From NCBI GenBank assembly GCA_003446975.1, contig DMAP01000156.1:1-5568 (forward strand): 5,568 nucleotides of DNA, in the 5' to 3' direction. The notes beneath the pieces were generated by a model. The model was not told where the DNA came from, did not search any database, and worked only from the letters and a program-made list of their open reading frames with translations. This DNA is from Clostridiales bacterium. GTDB taxonomy: Bacteria > Bacillota > Clostridia > Tissierellales > Dethiosulfatibacteraceae. The position numbers were made by a program, and so were the translations under genes. Shown here one piece after another: positions 1-5,552 of this stretch; position 1 is the first letter of the stretch, and each line of letters opens with the position of its first letter.

Positions 1-405
1 TAACTCTGTAGCAGGTTCTTTGCCTTCAAAAGCTCCAAATGCGTCATAAGCTTGTGCAACGGCGTCTGACATAGCGATTGCCAACTCCGCACCGCCAGTC
101 AAAATCAGGTTGATGTTCTCACCTGATGCACCAGTTGATTGTGCTGATGACCTATAACCCAACTTGTTTTGGAACACACTTGAGAAAGCGCCGCCTATTG
201 GGTAATACAAACCACTGGTCGGGCCAGTCGCTACTGTTATAAAATATTGGCTTCTATCTAGTTCCGGTTCGCCTGCTGTTGTTTCAGCTCCCGAGGTTGT
301 TGGGGCTGCTGTTGTCGGTGCTGGAGCGGATCCACCACATGCGCTTAAAACCATAGCCAGTACTAAGACAACTGACAATAAAGCTGCTATTCTTTTTTTG
401 TTCAT
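1..405 (-). CDS. TAXI-family TRAP transporter solute-binding lipoprotein, N-terminal part (cut by window edge)
   Basis: This is the extracytoplasmic receptor that captures a small solute, usually an organic acid in this family, and delivers it to a TRAP permease. The start is ATG at 405-403, with AGGAGG at 420-415 nine bases upstream. Residues 1-22 form a signal peptide (basic MNKKR, then a hydrophobic stretch) ending in the lipobox LSAC; Cys23 would be lipidated. Residues 24-48 are a Ser/Thr/Ala/Pro-rich tether. From residue 55 the text FITVATGPTSGLYYPIGGAF is the characteristic opening of TAXI receptors, continued by a Ser/Gly-rich segment (QSTGASGENINL) and ELAIAMSDA. Only 135 codons are present. 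The family is usually about 320-350 residues, so some 60% lies beyond the left edge, where I would expect a fused DctQM-type permease gene. A sigma-54-type promoter and candidate enhancer dyads lie directly upstream, behind a sigma-54 activator gene. The family call is firm; the substrate is unknown. Confidence 0.93.
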   Translation of the reverse strand, partial: MNKKRIAALLSVVLVLAMVLSACGGSAPAPTTAAPTTSGAETTAGEPELDRSQYFITVATGPTSGLYYPIGGAFSSVFQNKLGYRSSAQSTGASGENINLILTGGAELAIAMSDAVAQAYDAFGAFEGKEPATEL

Positions 406-433
406 AAAATATTTCCTCCTTAAACTGTTTTCT

Positions 434-459
434 TAATTGCTTATAATATGTAGCAATTA
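434..459. repeat. 8-bp inverted repeat spanning the -12 element and predicted start site
   Basis: TAATTGCT (434-441) and AGCAATTA (452-459) are perfect reverse complements separated by 10 bases. One arm contains the -12 GC of the sigma-54 promoter and the other ends at the predicted +1. It could be an operator for a second regulator, or an accident of AT-rich DNA. It is unlikely to act as an RNA hairpin, because the upstream arm would not be transcribed from this promoter. Confidence 0.4.
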
Positions 460-467
460 TCATGCCA
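452..467 (-). promoter_or_regulatory. Sigma-54 (RpoN) -24/-12 promoter for the TAXI receptor gene
   Basis: Read on the minus strand the sequence is TGGCATGATAATTGCT. This matches every fixed position of the consensus TGGCAYRNNNNTTGCW, with exactly 10 bases between the GG (466-465) and the GC (454-453). The predicted start of transcription is near 441, giving a leader of about 36 bases that contains the AGGAGG site. The neighbouring regulator is of the class that activates sigma-54 polymerase, which strengthens the call. The same DNA can also be read as a weaker sigma-70 promoter (see findings). Transcription has not been shown. Confidence 0.85.
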
Positions 468-511
468 ATGATTTATCAAGCATTAATAAATATCCATACT
501 AAAATAATTAG

Positions 512-564
512 GTTGATATCAACGTTCGTATCGATTGCACGTTTTGCTTGATTTGCTTAATCAA
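512..564. promoter_or_regulatory. Candidate enhancer (upstream activating) sites: two TTGAT/ATCAA dyads
   Basis: GTTGATATCAAC (512-523) is a perfect 12-bp palindrome. TTGATT-N5-AATCAA (548-564) is a 17-bp dyad built from the same TTGAT/ATCAA half-sites. Their centres lie about 76 and 115 bases upstream of the predicted sigma-54 start site of the TAXI gene, within the range usual for NtrC-type activator sites. The overall 17-bp format with a 5-base spacer resembles known NtrC-class sites. Binding by the regulator encoded at 616-1995 is inferred from position and symmetry only. Confidence 0.5.
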
Positions 565-566
565 CC

Positions 567-616
567 AAAATAATACGGCAAAAATTGCCGTGCGGTATTT
601 TTTGCCGTATTATTTT
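567..616 (-). terminator. Intrinsic terminator of the sensor/regulator operon (18-bp perfect stem)
   Basis: Positions 567-584 and 599-616 are perfect 18-base reverse complements around a 14-base loop. The repeat begins inside the regulator's TAA stop codon (618-616). The stem has a GC core (ACGGC/GCCGT) and A/T-rich flanks, so the U-rich 3' side is part of the stem. An alternative smaller hairpin, ACGGCAA-TTT-TTGCCGT (591-575 on the minus strand), uses the same 3' arm and is followed by ATTATTTT, a classical terminator shape. Either form would separate regulator transcription from the TAXI promoter. Confidence 0.8.
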
Positions 617-1995
617 TATTTGATGTCATATTCATTTATTTTATTTCTCAGACCTCTCTCACTGATTCCCAGCATGGCAGCTGTGGCTTTTCTGTGTCCC
701 TTATTGATTGCAAGCGCTGCCAGAATCAGTTGCTTTTCGGCTTCTTGCAGTGTTAGACCTGCCAGATTATTCACGCCTAAACTCACGCCAATCCCCAAAT
801 CCAGTTCGCTGGTGTCTCTTGCTGATATATTCTTTACCTTAGCAGGCAGATTATCGACCTCAATGGTGTCTCCTGGTGCGAGGAGGACGCTATATTCCAA
901 GATGTTTATCAGTTCCCTCACATTACCGGGGTAATCATAATCCATCATCAATGTCTCAGCTTCCTTTGAAAACCAAATCACTTTCTTATCCAAAGCTTTA
1001 TTGAAAATCTCTATAAAATGCCTGAACAACAATGGCATGTCTTGCTTCCTTTGTCTCAATGGAGGTAGTTCGATCTCAAAAACATTTAATCTAAAATATA
1101 GATCCTCTCTAAACTGACCCTCATCAACCATTTTCTTTAAATCCCTGTTTGAAGCAGCAATAAACCGAACATCCAACTCCACAGGAATGTTGGCACCAAG
1201 GGGTGTGAATTCTCTCTGTTGCAATACCCTTAATAGTTTAGCCTGAAGATGAATCGACATATTACCGATTTCATCCAAAAAGATCGTACCATGGTTGGCA
1301 TACTCGAACTTCCCCGTTTTATCAGCCACAGCACCTGTAAACGTACCTTTCTTATGTCCGAACAGTTCCTCCTCCAATAAGGTTTCCGGAATAGCCGCGC
1401 AGTTCAAAGCAACAAAATTGCCTTCTTTGCGTTTACCTGCATAATGAATGGCTCTGGCTACCAACTCTTTACCGGTTCCACTTTCGCCAATAACAACCAC
1501 ACTGGTATCAACATCTTTAAGTTTATCTATCAAACTAAAGATTTTTCGCATTGAGGGACTTTCGCCGATTATGCCGTGATAGGACACTTCAGTCAAAAGA
1601 ACATCATTTTGATTGTCTGTTTTTTCATTTAGCCGTTGATATTCTAAAGCCTGTTCGATAGCTTTACCCAGTTCATCCAGATCGAGTGGTTTAGTCAGGT
1701 AGGTAAATGCCCCTTTTTTTATTGCATCGACAGATGACATGATAGTTCCAAAAGCTGTCATGATAATCACCTGAACCGACTTGTCGATATTCTTGATATC
1801 TTGCAAAACGTCTATGCCATCCACCTTGCCAATCTTTAGATCAAGAAGTACGAGATGATAATGTTTTTTAAGCATTTTTTTAAGTCCCTCTTTTGGATCT
1901 GTCGCGGATTCCACATTGTATTGGTCTTCCAAGGCAAATGTGAGTGAGGAACATATGGCTTTTTCGTCATCTATTATTAACAAGTTCTTTTTCAT
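616..1995 (-). CDS. NtrC-family sigma-54-dependent response regulator (REC-AAA+-Fis HTH)
   Basis: This 459-residue cytoplasmic activator would receive phosphate from the adjacent kinase and use ATP hydrolysis to open sigma-54 promoters. Residues 1-120 are the receiver domain: acidic pocket DDE at 9-11, phospho-acceptor Asp52 in LLDLKIG, Thr80 and Lys102. Residues about 140-375 are the AAA+ domain: Walker A GESGTGKE (170-177), sigma-54-contact loop GTFTGA (217-222, a variant of GAFTGA that keeps the FTGA core), Walker B GTIFLDEIG (236-244) and Arg297/Arg302 in FREDLYFRLN as putative arginine fingers. Residues about 413-457 form a Fis-type helix-turn-helix (EAEKQLILAAL, then ATAAMLGISERGLRNKI). 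The start at 1995 is chosen because AAGGGG (2007-2002) lies six bases upstream and the protein then opens with the canonical MKKNLLIIDDE; an in-frame ATG at 2046 would add 17 atypical residues. The gene overlaps the kinase by 29 bases. The target is inferred to be the TAXI gene. Confidence 0.95.
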   Translation of the reverse strand: MKKNLLIIDDEKAICSSLTFALEDQYNVESATDPKEGLKKMLKKHYHLVLLDLKIGKVDGIDVLQDIKNIDKSVQVIIMTAFGTIMSSVDAIKKGAFTYLTKPLDLDELGKAIEQALEYQRLNEKTDNQNDVLLTEVSYHGIIGESPSMRKIFSLIDKLKDVDTSVVVIGESGTGKELVARAIHYAGKRKEGNFVALNCAAIPETLLEEELFGHKKGTFTGAVADKTGKFEYANHGTIFLDEIGNMSIHLQAKLLRVLQQREFTPLGANIPVELDVRFIAASNRDLKKMVDEGQFREDLYFRLNVFEIELPPLRQRKQDMPLLFRHFIEIFNKALDKKVIWFSKEAETLMMDYDYPGNVRELINILEYSVLLAPGDTIEVDNLPAKVKNISARDTSELDLGIGVSLGVNNLAGLTLQEAEKQLILAALAINKGHRKATAAMLGISERGLRNKINEYDIK

Positions 1996-3988
1996 TAAAT
2001 ACCCCTTCAAAAGTAATAAGAATATTGGAACCCCTATATTTTTCACTATTTATTTGAATTGTGCCTCCATTGTCTTCCACCATCTGCCTTGACAATGGCA
2101 ACCCTATTCCACTTCCACCTGGCTTAGTCGTATAGAATAATTCAAATACATTTTTCGTTTCCTCCTCAGTCATGCCAATGCCATTGTCTTCAACAGATAT
2201 ACAAATCTTCTCATTCATTCTGAAAGTATGGATATTGATTATATACTCCCTATGATCTGTTACTTCAGATTTTCTTTCGTTAATCGCATCAATGGCGTTT
2301 AAAATCAAATTGATAACAACTTGCTTTAATTGATTCACGTCTACCATTACATAGTACGCATCCTTCGAATTCCAGTTTAGAGATATCTCGTTTTTCTTAA
2401 GTACCGGAGCAAAAAGTAGTGAGCAATAGTCAATCACATCCGTAATATTCGCCATTTCTATAATCTTTTCTCTAGGCTTGGCATAGTCAATCAATTGCTC
2501 TATTAGCTTATTGACTCTTTCTACCTCGTGTGGCACAACTGTAGCAATATGTTTCTGGAAATCTACATTGTCTTTCTTTCTTGGTAGCAATTCTATGTAT
2601 GTCTTAATCGACGTCAACGGATTTCTGATTTCATGGGCAATACCTGATATGATATGAACCAAAGCCTGATTTTTTTCTTTTTCCTGGGCTTGTGCTCTTA
2701 GGATTTTTTCTTCGGTTATATCTTCAACGGTTATTATAGCGCCTCTGGTTGCTTTGTTATGGTCAAATAATGGATAGATGACATACCTGAATGTCCACTT
2801 TCCCTCAGCTGTCAGATATGCCATTTCCTTTTCAATGAAGCTTTCACCACGCTTGAGCACGCGTTCAATGTTGCCAAGCATCAGATTAATGGGCACCAGC
2901 TCGTAAATGCTTTCGCCAGTCAAGGGCTTATCGCAGCCACAAAGTTTCATAGAGCTCTCGTTCATTGAAATAATCTTGCCCTCGTTATCGAATATGACGA
3001 TACTTCTGGGGCTGCTTTCCACGATGAGATTCTTCAAATCATTGCTCTGTCTGATTTCTAATATTTTCTCCTCCAGTTGCTTGTTCGAATCACTTAGTTC
3101 TTTGGTTTTAATATTGACCTTGCGTTTCAATTGAAGATTCAGTAGAAGCCCAGCTAGAATTACAATTGAAGCGCCTATAGAGATCACAATGAGATTTCTG
3201 ACCATTTGCTTCTGTCTTTCCAAATTTCTGTCATTGACCCATCTACTGTAAATATCTTCGTACTCCCCACTAAGCTTGATGTCCCTTAAGGAGGTGTTGA
3301 TCAGTCTCATTAGACCGGGCATTTCATGATTTACTACCACATGGTAATAGACCGGTGTTTCGTAAACATCACTGATGGTGTACTCATTTGCGAGATTGTA
3401 CTTGTCAAAAGTATATTCCGCTACATGCCTTACGCCAATCATGGTATCCGCTCTCCCCATCAGCAGCAGCGCTATGACGGATTCCTGGTTAAAGGCCAGG
3501 TTGAAATTTGCTTTTTTTAAGTTCTTAACAAACTCATATTCCGTTGAATCTCTTTCAACCGCGATGATAAAAGGCTCTATATTTAGTTTGTTTCTGATTT
3601 CCTCTGCCTGGTCGGTAGGCATGATAAAAGACACCTTGGATTGCACCAGACTATCGCTAAAATCCATGGTTTCTTCCAATGATCTTGAATATCTTATTCC
3701 CAGAATCATTTCAATCTCTCTGCGTTGAAACATCTCTATGGCTTCATTAAGTGGCATCGGTACCAATTCGATATCTAGATTGCTTTCCTCAGCGATCCGT
3801 TTCATCAAATCAATCAACAGGCCTTTATATTCGCCTTCCTCATAGTATTGATAAGGCGGTAGATTAGGATCAAAAGCAACCCTAAGCAAATTGACATTGG
3901 TAGCATAGACATAGTTGTCCTGAATAATTGCCAACAAGCCAATCAATAGCACTGTAATCCATGTGGATATCAATATTCTTTTAATCAT
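1967..3988 (-). CDS. Membrane sensor histidine kinase with extracytoplasmic SBP_bac_3 domain and PAS domain
   Basis: This 673-residue protein is the inferred partner of the overlapping NtrC-type regulator. Residues 1-29 are an N-terminal signal or membrane anchor. Residues about 33-252 are a periplasmic-binding-protein type 3 (SBP_bac_3) module: LLRVAFDPNLPPYQYYE at the start, GLLIDLMKRIAEE, and MDFSDSLVQ near 109-116. Residues about 264-287 are a transmembrane helix, followed by a short coiled coil (about 290-318). Residues about 322-425 are a PAS domain ending in ITVEDITEEK. The HisKA domain carries His452 in GIAHEIRNPLTS. The ATPase domain has the N box around Asn560/Asn564 (NLILNAIDAI), G1 DNGIG (601-605), an FYTTK F box (618-622) and G2 GGSGIGL (624-630). 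All catalytic motifs are intact. The start at 3988 has only a weak GAGAGA site (4003-3998). A solute in the extracytoplasmic space is the likely input; the residue expected to bind an amino-acid carboxylate appears to be Leu104. Confidence 0.95.
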   Translation of the reverse strand: MIKRILISTWITVLLIGLLAIIQDNYVYATNVNLLRVAFDPNLPPYQYYEEGEYKGLLIDLMKRIAEESNLDIELVPMPLNEAIEMFQRREIEMILGIRYSRSLEETMDFSDSLVQSKVSFIMPTDQAEEIRNKLNIEPFIIAVERDSTEYEFVKNLKKANFNLAFNQESVIALLLMGRADTMIGVRHVAEYTFDKYNLANEYTISDVYETPVYYHVVVNHEMPGLMRLINTSLRDIKLSGEYEDIYSRWVNDRNLERQKQMVRNLIVISIGASIVILAGLLLNLQLKRKVNIKTKELSDSNKQLEEKILEIRQSNDLKNLIVESSPRSIVIFDNEGKIISMNESSMKLCGCDKPLTGESIYELVPINLMLGNIERVLKRGESFIEKEMAYLTAEGKWTFRYVIYPLFDHNKATRGAIITVEDITEEKILRAQAQEKEKNQALVHIISGIAHEIRNPLTSIKTYIELLPRKKDNVDFQKHIATVVPHEVERVNKLIEQLIDYAKPREKIIEMANITDVIDYCSLLFAPVLKKNEISLNWNSKDAYYVMVDVNQLKQVVINLILNAIDAINERKSEVTDHREYIINIHTFRMNEKICISVEDNGIGMTEEETKNVFELFYTTKPGGSGIGLPLSRQMVEDNGGTIQINSEKYRGSNILITFEGVFNEKELVNNR
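2002..2007 (-). promoter_or_regulatory. Ribosome binding site that fixes the response regulator start
   Basis: AAGGGG on the minus strand lies six bases before the ATG at 1995-1993, inside the end of the kinase coding region. It supports the start at residue MKKNLLIIDD over the longer in-frame start at 2046, and fits translational coupling of regulator to kinase. Confidence 0.75.
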
Positions 3989-4017
3989 TTAATCACATCT
4001 CTCATTATTTGATACGC

Positions 4018-4066
4018 AAAAACAACGCTTTTATCCTTCTATAATATCAGAAAGGGATAAAAGCGT
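4018..4066 (-). terminator. Intrinsic terminator downstream of mscL
   Basis: ACGCTTTTATCC (4025-4036) and GGATAAAAGCGT (4055-4066) form a perfect 12-bp stem. The inner TTCT/AGAA can extend pairing across a two-base bulge, leaving a small AT-rich loop. On the minus strand the stem is followed by TGTTTTTG (4024-4017), which supplies the U-run. It lies 32 bases past the mscL stop and separates mscL from the sensor operon. Confidence 0.85.
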
Positions 4067-4069
4067 CAT
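4041..4069 (-). promoter_or_regulatory. Weak candidate sigma-70-type promoter for the sensor/regulator operon
   Basis: On the minus strand ATGACG (4069-4064, 4 of 6 to TTGACA) is followed after 17 bases by TATTAT (4046-4041, 5 of 6 to TATAAT). Transcription would start near 4034, inside the downstream arm of the mscL terminator, giving a leader of about 45 bases to the kinase ATG at 3988. The kinase operon needs a promoter in this short gap if the terminator works, but the -35 match is poor. Confidence 0.3.
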
Positions 4070-4098
4070 TAGTTGTTTTATATTAATATACTGATAAC

Positions 4099-4497
4099 TT
4101 ACTTCTGCTTCAACAAATCCCGTATCTCTGTCAACAGTTGTACGTCTGCTGGAGGCTCTGCAGGTGCTGCTGGTGCCTCAGGCTCCGGCTTCTTCTTCGC
4201 TTTCTCGATCATGCGGATCATGATGAATATAACAAAAGCTATAATCACGAAATCAACAATATTCTGAATGAACTGACCATAAAGCATGGCGACCTCAGGT
4301 GTTTCGCCTACTGCTGGTTTGATGATCCATCTGAGTGTCTTGAAATCCACGCCACCCAAAATCACACCTATCAGAGGCATGATGATGTCATTGACAAAGG
4401 AACTGACAATCTTTCCAAAAGCGCCTCCAATGATTACCGCTACCGCCAAATCAATTACATTCCCACGCATTACAAATTTCTTGAAATCCTGTACCAT
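4099..4497 (-). CDS. mscL: Large-conductance mechanosensitive channel MscL
   Basis: MscL is an inner-membrane homopentamer that opens under membrane tension and releases cytoplasmic solutes during hypo-osmotic shock. The 132-residue product is normal length. The N-terminal amphipathic helix (MVQDFKKFVMRGNVIDLA) leads into the pore helix TM1, about residues 15-45, with the Gly/Ala/Val-rich AVAVIIGGAFGKIVSSFVND signature. An extracellular loop (about 46-70) follows, then TM2 (about 71-96, QNIVDFVIIAFVIFIMIRMI), a basic cluster (EKAKKK), a Pro/Ala/Glu-rich linker (104-117) and the C-terminal bundle helix VQLLTEIRDLLKQK. The ATG at 4497-4495 follows a strong AGGGGG site (4510-4505) by seven bases. 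The gene lies 116 bases after the dehydrogenase on the same strand and ends in its own terminator. No link to the two-component system is visible. Confidence 0.97.
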   Translation of the reverse strand: MVQDFKKFVMRGNVIDLAVAVIIGGAFGKIVSSFVNDIIMPLIGVILGGVDFKTLRWIIKPAVGETPEVAMLYGQFIQNIVDFVIIAFVIFIMIRMIEKAKKKPEPEAPAAPAEPPADVQLLTEIRDLLKQK

Positions 4498-4613
4498 ATA
4501 AAGACCCCCTAAATTTATGAAATTTCACACGAAAAAATCATTCGTATCCATATCATTTTATCACCTAACAGCCGTCTTTACTATATCTGTAAAAAATATC
4601 CGTGATAAATATT

Positions 4614-5474
4614 TCACTCCAGTAATTTGGTGACCGCAATATAGTCAAGCTCGTCATAATCCTTTGCCATTAGGAGCAACTCATAAACCAGTCTGGAAAC
4701 CGGCAGCGGCATGTCGCCTGATGAATCCAGGGCTATTTTCAAATCCTTTCTCATCAAACTGAGTTTGAATCCGTTATCGAAATGCCTGTTTACCAGTTTA
4801 AAGAACTTCCTGTCAAAAACATTGGAGTAACCAGAACTCTGCTTGATCACATCATAGACAAGATCCAAATCCAATCCCTGTTCCAAGGCAGCTCTATAGG
4901 CTTCGATAAATGCCAAAGAATTGATGGCTACCATCATTTGATTGATACTTTTGATGGCTTTTCCTTTACCCAACAATCCCAAGTAAAATGTCTTACCCCC
5001 AAGAATACTAAACACTGTCTCCAATTCATCCACATCAGATCGATTGCCGGAGGCAAAGATGGACAACGTTCCTTGTTCCGCGCCTGTGATGCCTCCACTT
5101 ACCGGAGCGTCCACCACTCTAGCCCTTTTTTTCATATATATATTCCCAATTTTTTCAATGGTTTCAGCCTTGCATGAGGTCATGTCCAATATCAAAGTAT
5201 CTTCGTTGACATGGTTTAGAAATTCTTCATTCAATAGAACCTCTTCGACTTCCTTATCAGCGGGCAATATGGTAATAACCCAGTCAACAGCCTTCATGAC
5301 TTCAGGAAAAGACCTTTCAATAACTGCACCCTTTTCTCTGAGGCTGGCAATCTTATCCAAAGAAGTCTGTTTATTGCTATGCATCGCTGTATGAACCACA
5401 TATCCTGCATCACAAAGTCTTTTCGCCATGGGAAAGCCCATTTCTCCCAGTCCGATGAATCCAATTCTATCCAT
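4614..5474 (-). CDS. 3-hydroxyisobutyrate dehydrogenase-family NAD(P)-dependent oxidoreductase
   Basis: This is a cytoplasmic beta-hydroxyacid dehydrogenase that would interconvert a short 3-hydroxy acid and its semialdehyde or keto form, using NAD(P). With the chosen start it has 286 residues, typical of the family. The N-terminal Rossmann fold opens with MDRIGFIGLGEMGFPMAKRL, the GxGxMGxxMA dinucleotide signature at 7-17. The substrate-binding motif DAPVSGG is at 122-128, with GTLSIFASG at 135-143. The helix GKGKAIKSINQMM holds the expected catalytic Lys175 and Asn178. The C-terminal segment MRKDLKIALD (241-250) is the usual cofactor/substrate-closing motif. The start at 5474 is preferred over an in-frame ATG at 5483 because the GGAGG site touches the latter. 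Substrate (3-hydroxyisobutyrate, tartronate semialdehyde, succinic semialdehyde or another) cannot be assigned. A good promoter lies just upstream. No strong terminator follows, so some read-through into mscL is possible. Confidence 0.93.
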   Translation of the reverse strand: MDRIGFIGLGEMGFPMAKRLCDAGYVVHTAMHSNKQTSLDKIASLREKGAVIERSFPEVMKAVDWVITILPADKEVEEVLLNEEFLNHVNEDTLILDMTSCKAETIEKIGNIYMKKRARVVDAPVSGGITGAEQGTLSIFASGNRSDVDELETVFSILGGKTFYLGLLGKGKAIKSINQMMVAINSLAFIEAYRAALEQGLDLDLVYDVIKQSSGYSNVFDRKFFKLVNRHFDNGFKLSLMRKDLKIALDSSGDMPLPVSRLVYELLLMAKDYDELDYIAVTKLLE

Positions 5475-5483
5475 TTTTCCCAT

Positions 5484-5488
5484 CCTCC
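5484..5488 (-). promoter_or_regulatory. Ribosome binding site deciding the dehydrogenase start
   Basis: GGAGG on the minus strand directly abuts the ATG at 5483, leaving no spacer, but lies nine bases before the in-frame ATG at 5474. Start at 5474 is therefore favoured, and it also places the Rossmann beta strand (MDRIGFIG) at the very N terminus as is usual. Confidence 0.8.
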
Positions 5489-5507
5489 ATCAATTTACTA
5501 TATAATG

Positions 5508-5536
5508 ATTATACGGCATTAACGCATTAGCGTAAA
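5508..5536 (-). promoter_or_regulatory. Sigma-70-type promoter of the dehydrogenase gene
   Basis: On the minus strand TTTACG (5536-5531, 4 of 6 to consensus) is followed, after exactly 17 bases, by a perfect TATAAT (5513-5508). Predicted start of transcription is near 5501, giving a leader of about 27 bases with the GGAGG site. The spacer holds a direct repeat, TAATGC-GT-TAATGC, which may be a regulator site or chance. Confidence 0.75.
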
Positions 5537-5552
5537 GCAAAGCAACAAAAAA

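Noticed and set aside
442..447. TATAAT on the plus strand as a divergent promoter
   Set aside because: The position 17 bases upstream (CTTAAA, 419-424) is no -35 box, and no plus-strand gene follows.
548..934. Plus-strand open frame of 128 codons
   Set aside because: It is antisense to the regulator's Fis domain and terminator, has no ribosome binding site, and its product resembles no protein I recognise.
1996..2046. In-frame upstream ATG that would extend the response regulator by 17 residues
   Set aside because: The added residues are not receiver-like, the canonical receiver N terminus begins at 1995, and a well-spaced AAGGGG lies directly before it.
3375..3728. Plus-strand open frame of 117 codons inside the kinase
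   Set aside because: It is the antisense shadow of the well-supported SBP_bac_3 coding region.
4503..4613. Sigma-70 promoter for mscL (TAAAAT with a -35 box 17 bases upstream)
   Set aside because: The -35 hexamer matches only about 3 of 6 positions; AT-rich DNA offers several equal alternatives.
4594..4614. AAATAT/ATATTT stem followed by T residues after the dehydrogenase stop, as a terminator
   Set aside because: The stem is six A-T pairs with no GC, too weak to call.
5044..5394. Plus-strand open frame of 116 codons inside the dehydrogenase
   Set aside because: It is antisense to conserved dehydrogenase motifs, with no ribosome binding site or family signature.
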